From NCBI GenBank assembly GCA_029262635.1, contig JAJCZA010000012.1, forward strand, positions 62,001 through 126,000: DNA of 64,000 nt, in the 5' to 3' direction. Origin of the DNA: Vampirovibrionales bacterium. Its GTDB lineage: Bacteria > Cyanobacteriota > Vampirovibrionia > Vampirovibrionales > Vampirovibrionaceae. Of this stretch, positions 1 through 6,760 are shown piece by piece. Below the pieces are notes generated by a model. It had not been told where the DNA came from and did not search any database. It saw nothing but the letters and a program-made list of their open reading frames with translations. Made by a program: the position numbers and the translations under genes. Numbering within the stretch: position 1 is the first letter of the stretch; every line of letters starts with the position of its first letter.

Positions 1-2
1 AA

Positions 3-1226
3 GCCTTAGGGGTTAATACAGTTCACGTTTTGCCTATTCATCCTGTTAGCCAGATTATGCGACTAGGGGAGGCTGGAAGCCCTTATGCGCCCTCAGATAT
101 TCTCTCTATCAACCCAGAGTATGGCACCATGGCTGATGCAAAGCGGTTTGTCCAGGAAGCACACCGGCGGGGAATCAATGTGTTGATGGATGTGCCCATG
201 TTTCCCTCTTACAAACTGGCACAAAAATACCCTGAGCTCATTGCACGAGATCCCTATGGGAATCCACTTAAGCCTAATAATTGGTTGGATGTGCTGATGT
301 TTGAGAACAATGGTGCGTTAGTGGACTATTACGAAAACTTTTTTAAACTCATGGATCACTTGGGCGTGGATGGTTATCGGGTCGATATTGCCCGGGTTCG
401 TCCGGCATGGTTTTGGGAATATTTCATTGGGCAATATCCTGATAAGGCTTGGCTAGCTGAAAGCTACAGTCACCAAGACGCCTCGCCCATACAAAACATT
501 CCACGCGATGTGCCGGAACATCTATTGAAAATTGGTTTTGATGCCATCTATGGTCAGTTTCATCGTTTTCCGGAAATGCGGAGCGCTGTGGAATATGCTA
601 ATTATCTGGTTGAGGGCCATGGTATGTTACGGCGAGCCGGGTTGGGAAAGTCGTTTATCGGCTCGTTTCTGACCCCTTATGATTACAGCCTCATGAAGCG
701 GGGTGGGGTGACCATGAATTTTCTTGCGGCCGGTCTTATGGCGACTCAACCTTGGACGAACCCGTATATTCTGGATGGATTCACAACGGGGTATGAAAAA
801 CCTTTTGATATGTTCAATTACCGGGAACGACCCACAGGAAGCTCCCCAGAGGTTGGCGATTTCCTTCAATCCATGCTGAACTTTAGAAAACGGTATGAAA
901 ATGTGATTACTCAGGGGCTTTTTATCCCTATCCCCATTGCGGAAGCCGATGAAAATACACAAATTATTGCGTTTGCCCGGCATCACAGAGGAAAAACCCT
1001 GATGGTGGTTGCCAATAAAGATGTTAATGCTGGCCATTCGGCGGAATTGACGATTCCGGGTGTAAAGGAATCTCAAAAGTTAACCGATTTAGTTCCTGCC
1101 TACGGCAGAAAAAGTACATTCATTGTGGATAACAATAAGGTCAATATAGAATTGGCCCCAGGTCGTATTCACATATTTGAAATTGATACGCCCCGACTGC
1201 CTTTAAACCTGCAATCCTATCGATAA
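3..1226 (+). CDS. GH13 alpha-amylase family protein, 5' end outside the window
   Basis: The reading frame is open from base 3 (A-L-G-V-N-T-V-H-V before the track's TTG), so the gene begins upstream and the TTG at 30 is not the real start. The strand beta-3 motif GVNTVHVLPIHP and the segment GVDGYRVDIARV, which carries the usual nucleophile Asp (D119 in track numbering), identify the (beta/alpha)8 barrel of GH13. The general acid Glu follows in AWLAES (E144). Conserved region I reads LMDVPMFPS rather than the usual DxVxNH, and region IV reads LTPYDYS rather than NHD. The C-terminal 100 residues look like the usual all-beta domain. It is probably an alpha-glucan-active hydrolase or transferase, but the altered regions make substrate and activity uncertain. 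Confidence 0.85.
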   Translation, partial: ALGVNTVHVLPIHPVSQIMRLGEAGSPYAPSDILSINPEYGTMADAKRFVQEAHRRGINVLMDVPMFPSYKLAQKYPELIARDPYGNPLKPNNWLDVLMFENNGALVDYYENFFKLMDHLGVDGYRVDIARVRPAWFWEYFIGQYPDKAWLAESYSHQDASPIQNIPRDVPEHLLKIGFDAIYGQFHRFPEMRSAVEYANYLVEGHGMLRRAGLGKSFIGSFLTPYDYSLMKRGGVTMNFLAAGLMATQPWTNPYILDGFTTGYEKPFDMFNYRERPTGSSPEVGDFLQSMLNFRKRYENVITQGLFIPIPIAEADENTQIIAFARHHRGKTLMVVANKDVNAGHSAELTIPGVKESQKLTDLVPAYGRKSTFIVDNNKVNIELAPGRIHIFEIDTPRLPLNLQSYR

Positions 1227-1333
1227 AAAACGGTAGCGAGGGTTGGATTAATGAATGTAATGAGCAGAGGCAATAAAAAATCTTGAGAGACTTTAATAAG
1301 TCGTCTTAACGTAATGAAAAGGAAACATTTGAT

Positions 1334-1672
1334 ATGAACGTAAAGACTCCTTACAGAATACATTTTTCCAGTAATTTATCAAAAGAACCATTAAATAGAG
1401 TTGTGGCGAAAGACCTGCTCTGCGGTGACCGAATTAAAATTCCTCGAGAGTTATTAGGCTACACTGATGGCGGAGAGGTGCAGGGGAGGCTGTTTAAGCG
1501 GTTTGACTCAACGAGCAATGAACTTCGAGTCGAGGTTGGTGGTGAGGAGTATTATATAAATGTTCAACCGAATGATGAATTTACACTCGTTCGGCGCCCA
1601 GAAACAGAAGAACCCGCTGGCGATGAATTCCAGCGACTTGCTCAAGTTTTGGCTAATTTGAACCGTCAATAA
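1334..1672 (+). CDS. hypothetical protein, 112 aa
   Basis: I do not recognise this protein. It is soluble, with no signal peptide or membrane segment. Residues about 25-85 look like a small beta-rich domain (phrases such as GDRIKIPRELL and VEVGGEEYYINV), followed by a short charged tail. An AAAAGGAAA ribosome-binding site lies about 10 bases before the ATG. It stands alone after the GH13 gene and converges with the permease gene, 33 bases away. Codon usage looks like its neighbours. Confidence 0.65.
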   Translation: MNVKTPYRIHFSSNLSKEPLNRVVAKDLLCGDRIKIPRELLGYTDGGEVQGRLFKRFDSTSNELRVEVGGEEYYINVQPNDEFTLVRRPETEEPAGDEFQRLAQVLANLNRQ

Positions 1673-1705
1673 ACGGAAGCATGAGCTTGTAAAATAGGTT
1701 GTCTC

Positions 1706-3313
1706 TTACTCATTTCGTTTTAGCTTACTGTGCCAAATGCCGTAAAAGGCATAAATGAGAAAGCCGATCACAAGCCACCAACCCAGGCGAAACCAGGCGG
1801 CCTGACTGAGTTGAACCATCATGAAAATCATGCAGGCCATACCGGTAATGGGCACCCACGGCACCCATGGGCACCGGAAGGTTTCGGGGAGGTTCAGGGT
1901 TTTAATTTGAAGGAGTTTCCAGGTTGGCATCGTGACCAGCAAGCTCCCCAGGAGCCAAAGCGTTATTTGAACCGGGTTGTTATCAGCCATAAAGCCAACG
2001 CTAACCAGCCCGAGCCCGATGGCAATAGCAATCACGTAACCTGTACTTTTTAGGTCGGTCTTGTTTTGCTTGTAACGGAGAATCAGGGTGCTTGCGGATA
2101 CCATGGTGAAGGCAAACAGGGTACCAATGCTGACCATGTGATGGAGATCTTCCATGGGGGCAAAGGCGGCAATCGTAGCGGCAATCAGGCCGGTTAAAAT
2201 GGTGGCGTTTACGGGGGTTCTGAATTTGGGGTGAATCCGGGCAAACCATGGAGGTAAGAGTCCGTCTCTGGCCATAGAAAAGTAGATGCGAGGCTGTGAC
2301 ATCAGTAAAATCAACACAACTGTGGTCAAACCTGCTACGCCGCCAATGCCAATCAGCGTTTTAGCCCAATCCAGATTAACCGACCCAAAGGCGGCGGCAA
2401 GTGGTGCGCCCTGATCAATTTCCTGATAAGGGACCATGCCGGTAATAACGGCAGCAACGGCAATATAAAGCAAAGTGCAAATGCCAAGGGAGGCCATAAT
2501 GCCGATGGGCATATTTTTTTGCGGGTCTTTCACTTCTTCGGCGGCGGTGGAAACGGCGTCAAACCCAATATAAGAGAAAAACACCAGTGCGGCACCTGTG
2601 AAAATCCCATCCCAGCAAAAAGCGCCTTCGGGGCAGGCGGTTCCGTTGGGGCCATAAGGGGTAAAGGGGTGCCAGTTAGCCGGATCAATGAAAAAGAGTC
2701 CGGCAAGAATAACAAATAGAACGACGCCGACTTTAACAGCGACGATAAAACTATTAAACTGGGCCGATTCCTTAATCCCAATAGCCAGCAGTGCCGTGAG
2801 GCAAAGAATCATGATGCCAGCGAGTGCGTTAATATGATAATCTCCTCCCCAGGGCATTTGAAGAGGTAAATGGATAAGCCAGTCAGGCAGGTGGACTAAT
2901 TGGCCCAAGTATTCTGCCCAGCCGACGGCTACCGCTGAGGAGCCAATGGTGTACTCTAATACTAAATCCCAGCCGATAATCCAGGCAAATAGTTCGCCGA
3001 CACTGGCATAGGAATAAGTATAGGCTGAGCCAGAGATTGGCAGGCGAGAGGCAAATTCCGCATAACACAAGGCGGCCAGGATACAGGAGATGCCCGCAAA
3101 GACATAAGATAGCATAATGGCCGGACCAGCCGCTTCTTTGGCGGCGGTGCCGGTTAAAACAAAAATCCCGGCGCCAATCATAGCGCCTACGCCGATGGCG
3201 GTTAGGTCAACAGCGTTAAGTGCCCGTTTGAGTCCTTCCTTTTTCTCTTTAGACTCCTCTAGAATAGTGGCTAGCGGTTTGGTGCGGAAATAAGGGTTCT
3301 GTTGCTCACTCAT
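1706..3313 (-). CDS. APC-superfamily amino acid permease (CAT/YfnA-like)
   Basis: A polytopic inner-membrane transporter of 535 aa with about 12-13 hydrophobic segments. The first helix carries the APC signature VGAMIGAGIFVLTG (about residues 40-55), and helix 3 has the typical SGSAYTYSY motif. The length and the early charged N-terminus followed by LKRALNAVDL fit the cationic amino acid transporter branch. It presumably imports amino acids by proton or sodium symport; the substrate cannot be read from sequence. A CGGGAG ribosome-binding site precedes the ATG. A threonine dehydratase on the same strand ends 265 bases upstream, which suggests a shared amino-acid theme but not necessarily one transcript. 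Confidence 0.9.
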   Translation of the reverse strand: MSEQQNPYFRTKPLATILEESKEKKEGLKRALNAVDLTAIGVGAMIGAGIFVLTGTAAKEAAGPAIMLSYVFAGISCILAALCYAEFASRLPISGSAYTYSYASVGELFAWIIGWDLVLEYTIGSSAVAVGWAEYLGQLVHLPDWLIHLPLQMPWGGDYHINALAGIMILCLTALLAIGIKESAQFNSFIVAVKVGVVLFVILAGLFFIDPANWHPFTPYGPNGTACPEGAFCWDGIFTGAALVFFSYIGFDAVSTAAEEVKDPQKNMPIGIMASLGICTLLYIAVAAVITGMVPYQEIDQGAPLAAAFGSVNLDWAKTLIGIGGVAGLTTVVLILLMSQPRIYFSMARDGLLPPWFARIHPKFRTPVNATILTGLIAATIAAFAPMEDLHHMVSIGTLFAFTMVSASTLILRYKQNKTDLKSTGYVIAIAIGLGLVSVGFMADNNPVQITLWLLGSLLVTMPTWKLLQIKTLNLPETFRCPWVPWVPITGMACMIFMMVQLSQAAWFRLGWWLVIGFLIYAFYGIWHSKLKRNE

Positions 3314-3470
3314 TCAAAACACTCCCGTGGTGATCTTCTTTGTTTTTTATTCTTTATTAATTGTAGGCCAAGATGTGGGATTGTGAGAGGGAAACAGATC
3401 AGAATCAGGAGAAAATCCTCTTCACAGTGGACGTCTCTGTTTTTAGGGTGCGTTAGAAGGGCTCGGAAAT

Positions 3471-3498
3471 ATCATAAATAACCGGGCATCATAAATAA
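3471..3498. repeat. short direct repeat ATCATAAATAA x2
   Basis: Two identical 11-base copies (3471-3481 and 3488-3498), 17 bases apart start to start, lie between the permease and dehydratase genes. They could be a tandem protein-binding site upstream of the permease, or chance in an AT-rich stretch. Nothing else recognisable was seen in the 265-base gap. Confidence 0.35.
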
Positions 3499-3578
3499 AA
3501 AGACCTATTCGGAGAAAATGAAAATAAGGGAATAGAAAAGGGTTGTTTCCTGGTGAGAACGTTTTAGCGTTAACTTCA

Positions 3579-4691
3579 CTATTGGTTTTCCGCTACGTTG
3601 CCACCACTGATGATGCTAACGGTTATTTTTCCGGCGGTTGGGCGGCAGTCCTCCTGGCATAAGACGGGTGAGACGGCGACACCGGCTGCACCTTCCACGT
3701 GGGTGTTGAGGTCGGATTGTACAAAATTCAGTCCTTGTTCGATATCTGCATTGGGAACCTCTCGAAGAGAAACCCTTAGATGTTCTAATCGATGACGGCT
3801 TTTTGCTTCGAGTGTCTTTACTCGAATGGCGTCACCCAATGGCGATGCCATGTCGGCCAGGCGCAAGCCAATAAAGCGGAGAGTCAGGTTTTTCAAGCCC
3901 GGAATTGTTTTTGATGCGGAACCGAGCCCATTGGCTATTCCCGTGAGTAATCCACCGCCGCCGACCGGGACAATCACATCAAGTTGGTGTGTTTCCGGCT
4001 TTAATAAAGGTAACACCTGTTGGGCCAGTTCAAGACCGATGGTACCTTGCCCTGAGATGACATCATGATCCAGAAAAGGGTCAATGTAATGCCCTTTTAG
4101 GCTTTGGGCATGGGTGCGGGCCTCCTCAAAGTTTTGGCCTTGTAAAACCAGCTGGGCATTAACGTCCTGAGCTTTTAGGTTTTCTATTTTAGCCAGCAGT
4201 TTTTCTTGTTTGGTTGGCAGTACGTTTGTCGGGATGACCAGTTGAACTTGTTTAGGGCGAAGCAACTCGGCGGCTTTTAAAACGCCCATGGCGTGATTGC
4301 CTGTTGACACCGTGACAAATGAATTTTTTCCTTGTTCCATGGCTCTCGACATCGAAACAACAGCACCACGAACCTTATAAGCGCGTGTACTGGTTAAGTC
4401 TTCTCGTTTATAAAACAGTCCGGGTTTTTTGCGGGAGGCCTGAAGGGGAGTAATGGCGCCATGGGTTTCTCGAGGCAGACCGGTTAAGCGTAACGCATCG
4501 ATATAAGGTAACAATCGTTTCTGCGCTTGAAGGCTATTGAGATAAAGAGAGTCCAAATCATGGTTGGCCGCCTGACCAAAATGCGGGAAAAAAGCTTGGG
4601 AACCCATAGAATGCGTTTGTTGAGTCAAGCGGTTATTATTTATGGTCGGAGGTCTTTGGGTTGTTACGGATTGAAATGAGAGTGTCGTCAT
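3579..4691 (-). CDS. ilvA: threonine dehydratase (threonine ammonia-lyase), PLP enzyme
   Basis: A fold-type II PLP enzyme that deaminates threonine to 2-oxobutanoate, the first step of isoleucine synthesis. The Schiff-base lysine is in TRAYKVRGA (K106). The substrate loop appears as STGNHA, the phosphate-binding glycine loop as VGGGGLLTG, and the C-terminal cofactor-ring contact as SGGNV. At 370 aa it ends after the catalytic domain, so the C-terminal ACT regulatory domain of classical biosynthetic IlvA is missing. The first 40 residues are an unusual polar extension. The isoleucine-rich leader peptide and terminator just upstream argue for a biosynthetic role controlled by attenuation. A serine or catabolic threonine dehydratase is the alternative. 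Confidence 0.88.
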   Translation of the reverse strand: MTTLSFQSVTTQRPPTINNNRLTQQTHSMGSQAFFPHFGQAANHDLDSLYLNSLQAQKRLLPYIDALRLTGLPRETHGAITPLQASRKKPGLFYKREDLTSTRAYKVRGAVVSMSRAMEQGKNSFVTVSTGNHAMGVLKAAELLRPKQVQLVIPTNVLPTKQEKLLAKIENLKAQDVNAQLVLQGQNFEEARTHAQSLKGHYIDPFLDHDVISGQGTIGLELAQQVLPLLKPETHQLDVIVPVGGGGLLTGIANGLGSASKTIPGLKNLTLRFIGLRLADMASPLGDAIRVKTLEAKSRHRLEHLRVSLREVPNADIEQGLNFVQSDLNTHVEGAAGVAVSPVLCQEDCRPTAGKITVSIISGGNVAENQ

Positions 4692-4715
4692 GGGGGAGGT
4701 GTCCTTTTCGGTTCA

Positions 4716-4755
4716 ATGAAAAAACCGCCGGTGATGTGAAGCATCCCGGCGGTTT
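4716..4755 (-). terminator. intrinsic terminator / attenuator before ilvA
   Basis: On the minus strand AAACCGCCGG pairs with CCGGCGGTTT (a perfect 10-bp stem, extended by GATG/CATC across a single bulge) and is followed by TTTTTT. The hairpin ends about 24 bases before the ilvA ATG, so it can only act as a conditional terminator in the leader. Its 3' arm contains TCACCGG, which is perfectly complementary to CCGGTGA inside the leader peptide reading frame, giving an alternative antiterminator pairing. Confidence 0.88.
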
Positions 4756-4781
4756 GTGTATGTTAAGTTCTTCTTAGCGTA

Positions 4782-4856
4782 TCAACAGCAATCAGAACTC
4801 ACCGGGGAAGCAGTGAGCATAATAATAATTTGAATGCTGTTAATCAATGTGTTCAT
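4782..4856 (-). CDS. ilv-type leader peptide, 24 aa
   Basis: A short ORF on the minus strand, MNTLINSIQIIIMLTASPVS followed by SDCC and TGA, too short for the ORF track. It has five Ile codons (three consecutive ATT), two Leu, two Val and two Thr in 24 residues, the hallmark composition of ilv leader peptides. It stops about 27 bases before the terminator hairpin. The segment CCCCGGTGA lies about 14 bases after the Ile run, so a ribosome stalled at Ile would leave it free to pair with the terminator arm. No strong Shine-Dalgarno is visible, which is the weak point. Confidence 0.8.
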   Translation of the reverse strand: MNTLINSIQIIIMLTASPVSSDCC

Positions 4857-4910
4857 AAGAATAATCGAAATAAAAATCCTGATTAAATTTAGAAAAAATG
4901 TAAGGTTTAT

Positions 4911-4940
4911 TATTTAACCAGATTTTTGAAACGAGGTCAA
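4911..4940 (-). promoter_or_regulatory. candidate sigma70 promoter for the ilv leader-ilvA transcript
   Basis: On the minus strand TTGACC (4940-4935) and TAAATA (4916-4911) are 18 bases apart, predicting a start near 4904 and a leader of about 210 bases that contains the leader peptide and attenuator. The -35 overlaps the T-rich tail of the preceding terminator. The -10 is a weak match, so the exact start is uncertain. Confidence 0.45.
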
Positions 4941-4988
4941 ATAAAAAGAAAGCCTCGTTATTGATATTAACGATCAATTGACGAGGCT
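4938..4988 (-). terminator. intrinsic terminator of the candidate sRNA
   Basis: AGCCTCGT (4951-4958) and ACGAGGCT (4981-4988) form a perfect 8-bp outer stem, continued after a small internal loop by ATTGAT/ATCAAT. On the minus strand the stem is followed by TTCTTTTTATTT. Nothing but the candidate sRNA interval lies upstream on this strand before tRNA-Asn on the opposite strand. Confidence 0.75.
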
Positions 4989-5059
4989 AAATAAAAGTGT
5001 GTCTGTATTGGAGGCTCAGCCTCCAGAAGGAAGGACTAATTGAAACTAATTCTCAATTG
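4942..5059 (-). ncRNA. candidate trans-acting small RNA, about 118 nt
   Basis: No ORF is present on the minus strand, yet the interval has everything a small RNA gene needs: a promoter with 17-base spacing ending at about 5066, a predicted start near 5059, and an intrinsic terminator at 4951-4988 with a T-rich tail. The transcript would contain the unpaired CU-rich stretch UAGUCCUUCCUUCU, complementary to Shine-Dalgarno sequences. Next comes a compact hairpin, UGGAGGCU-C-AGCCUCCA in + strand sense (5009-5025), then an A/U-rich linker and the terminator. Two inverted Fur-box-like operators overlap its promoter, which suggests iron control like that of RyhB- or FsrA-type RNAs. No family is recognised; existence and function are inference. 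Confidence 0.55.
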
Positions 5060-5095
5060 AGAGGTATCTTAGCCTAATTGAGAATTAGTTGCAAT
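5039..5095. promoter_or_regulatory. two inverted Fur-box-like operators
   Basis: The 20-mer AATTGAGAATTAGTTGCAAT (+ strand, 5076-5095) recurs inverted at 5039-5058 with a single change (T for G). The core is a perfect 15-bp inverted repeat. Each copy resembles the Fur 7-1-7 consensus TGATAATnATTATCA: TGAGAATTAGTTTCA matches 11 of 14 and TGAGAATTAGTTGCA 10 of 14. The centres are about 32 bases, or three helical turns, apart. One copy covers the -35 and the other the predicted start of the candidate sRNA promoter, an arrangement expected for repression. Confidence 0.65.
5066..5094 (-). promoter_or_regulatory. candidate sigma70 promoter of the sRNA
   Basis: On the minus strand TTGCAA (5094-5089) and TAAGAT (5071-5066) are separated by exactly 17 bases. 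Each hexamer matches its consensus at 4 of 6 positions. The two operator copies flank and overlap it. Confidence 0.5.
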
Positions 5096-5182
5096 AGTTT
5101 GTTTTTCCATGCTCTAAATATTAATCAAAGAGTTGTCTTTTCGGCTGCGATACCGCTTTTTAAATTTCCTTAATTTAAAGGG

Positions 5183-5212
5183 TTTACAGAATAGAAACCT
5201 CTCGTTTATACT
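5183..5212 (+). promoter_or_regulatory. promoter of tRNA-Asn
   Basis: TTTACA (5183-5188) and TATACT (5207-5212) are 18 bases apart, placing the start about 20 bases before the mature tRNA 5' end. This is a good sigma70 match in the position expected for a single tRNA gene. Confidence 0.65.
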
Positions 5213-5238
5213 GCTATCTATACTATTTAAAAATCTAT

Positions 5239-5310
5239 TCCTCAGTAGCTCAATGGTAGAGCATGCGGCTGTTAACCGCAGGGTTGTAAGTTCGAGTCTT
5301 ACCTGGGGAG
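5239..5310 (+). tRNA. tRNA-Asn (GTT anticodon)
   Basis: The cloverleaf folds completely. The acceptor is TCCTCAG/CTGGGGA with discriminator G, the D-stem GCTC/GAGC, the anticodon stem TGCGG/CCGCA with loop CTGTTAA, and the T-arm GTAAG-TTCGAGT-CTTAC. The anticodon GTT decodes Asn codons. CCA is not encoded. An eight-base T run follows immediately at 5312. It is the only RNA gene of a standard class seen in the window. Confidence 0.96.
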
Positions 5311-5345
5311 ATTTTTTTTGTTTTATTTACAGGGGGCGTTCTATC

Positions 5346-5897
5346 TTAGGAACGGGAAACGAGCTTGGTGAGCCCGCGAAGCATGTCGTCGAGCAAGCCG
5401 AAGTCCCAGGGAACTAATGCTTGGTCGTATTGAGCGTTTCGCTCTGTTTCGATTTGGGCTAATTGCTTTTTGAGTTCAGGTGAGGCTTGAATGCCTTTGG
5501 CTCTAAAGCGTTTGACGTAATTGGCATAGCCTTCCAGTTCGCCGGAGTCTACCCAAATACCCTGATCTTCCCGGCACCGATCAAATACAATGCCTGAGCC
5601 TAGGTTCCAATGGTATTTTTCCAGTATCGAGCCATCCCGAGGACAACAGCGTTCCCCTTCTGAAAAACTTTTATCCAGAGATTTCGTTTTGTACTCTCCC
5701 TCAAAGGCTTGATCAATGTTTTCAAGTGTGTCACTTAGCTCAACGGCACTCAATTCATGTTGATCAAACCAGATGCCGCATTGATTGACTTGGCAAATGT
5801 CCAGTTCAATGTTATGAAACCCGAACGCATGGAGAGGTTCGTTGCAGACGGGGCAGGCCATGGGCTTTCCTTGGTGAGAAGCGGCGGGATAACTCAT
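5346..5897 (-). CDS. zinc-ribbon (zf-TFIIB type) protein
   Basis: The 183-aa protein carries the zf-TFIIB pattern CPVC followed about 17 residues later by CQVNQC-GIWFD (C15, C18, C35, C40), a bacterial zinc-ribbon family of unknown function. The pattern recurs at about residues 83-120 as CPRDGS and CREDQ-GIWVD, but there two of the four cysteines are replaced (Asp and Gln). It therefore looks like a duplicated ribbon whose second copy no longer binds zinc in the same way. No membrane segment is present. The gene converges on tRNA-Asn. A nucleic-acid or metal-homeostasis role can only be guessed. Confidence 0.8.
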   Translation of the reverse strand: MSYPAASHQGKPMACPVCNEPLHAFGFHNIELDICQVNQCGIWFDQHELSAVELSDTLENIDQAFEGEYKTKSLDKSFSEGERCCPRDGSILEKYHWNLGSGIVFDRCREDQGIWVDSGELEGYANYVKRFRAKGIQASPELKKQLAQIETERNAQYDQALVPWDFGLLDDMLRGLTKLVSRS

Positions 5898-5950
5898 CGG
5901 AGGGAATCCTTTGTTTAACAGTGTTTATGTCTCTCTATTATAAACTGGAT

Positions 5951-6544
5951 TTACATAAACCCGGTTGATAATGTTTTGTGATGAGAAGAGGGTGTTTGTT
6001 GACTTCCATGGATAAAGGCATTTAGAAATGTCCGTATATCAACACCGGGTGGAAGGGGTTTTTGGGAAAGGCTTTTCAGGGGTTGCGCGGACCAGGCTTC
6101 TTGGGATAAGTCATCAATGACCTCATAATAGGGCAGAATGTCCAGGCTTTTAATAGGAATGGCTGGGTTGGGTGGTGTTTTAAAATTCAAATTACAGGTG
6201 GCAAGGGCATCGTTCAATTGAATAACAACGCCATAAGCTCGGCAAAGGGAAGGCCGGTGATCGTAAAGGGCACATTCGCCATTGACTAAAACAGGACAGG
6301 CCATTCGGCGGGAGTCGCTTAAGTTTTCCATAATCTGTTTGGCAGTTTCCGGTTTGGCTTCGGCAAATCCATTGAGCAAATTAAGCCCTTCAATATAGCG
6401 GACCTTAAACCCATTAATACAACAGCCAGAACAGCCTTTTTTACATTGAATTTCATCGGCAAACTCGTCAAACAGCTCGCCACTTTTTCTCTGAAGAGTG
6501 GCCAAAACCTGATAGTACAAATCAAAAATGCCTTGCCGATCCAA
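5951..6544 (-). CDS. YkgJ-family cysteine-cluster protein
   Basis: A 197-aa protein with the Cys cluster typical of the YkgJ/CxxCxxCC family (putative zinc- or iron-chelating domain): CKKGCSGCC near residue 34, then CPVLVNGECALYDHRPSLC with the conserved CR-YG that follows. The family is widespread and its biochemical role is not settled; metal binding is expected from the cysteines. The gene lies head-to-tail before the zinc-ribbon gene (54 bases between them), so the two metal-binding proteins may be co-transcribed. Confidence 0.82.
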   Translation of the reverse strand: MDRQGIFDLYYQVLATLQRKSGELFDEFADEIQCKKGCSGCCINGFKVRYIEGLNLLNGFAEAKPETAKQIMENLSDSRRMACPVLVNGECALYDHRPSLCRAYGVVIQLNDALATCNLNFKTPPNPAIPIKSLDILPYYEVIDDLSQEAWSAQPLKSLSQKPLPPGVDIRTFLNAFIHGSQQTPSSHHKTLSTGFM

Positions 6545-6673
6545 TGGGTCCGATACCTTCTGTTAATCCCTGTTGATCACAGAATAAAGGGTTTTTTCAG
6601 AAAATCCATCCTCTGTTTTAGGGACGTGTCACTTCTCCAGAGTCCCATGATTATTTGAGACACCCGAAGACGG

Positions 6674-6702
6674 TTGTCTTCGCATCGGATCCTCGGTATG
6701 AT
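6674..6702 (+). promoter_or_regulatory. sigma70 promoter of the epimerase gene
   Basis: TTGTCT (6674-6679) and TATGAT (6697-6702) are exactly 17 bases apart, giving a start near 6709 and a leader of about 50 bases. An AGGAG ribosome-binding site follows shortly before the ATG at 6761. Confidence 0.65.
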
Positions 6703-6760
6703 AGTAAACTTACGATGATTGGTATTCATACGGATAGTGTTCTAAATAGGAGTTCAAGGA

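Noticed and set aside
627-1076. 149-aa minus-strand ORF inside the GH13 gene
   Set aside because: Antisense shadow of a well-supported coding frame.
4691-4904. T-box riboswitch before ilvA
   Set aside because: No T-box consensus (AGGGTGGNACCGCG type) or specifier-loop architecture; the Ile-rich leader peptide plus terminator explains the region better.
5133-5417. 94-aa plus-strand ORF across tRNA-Asn
   Set aside because: It runs through the whole tRNA gene and antisense to the zinc-ribbon gene; a shadow.
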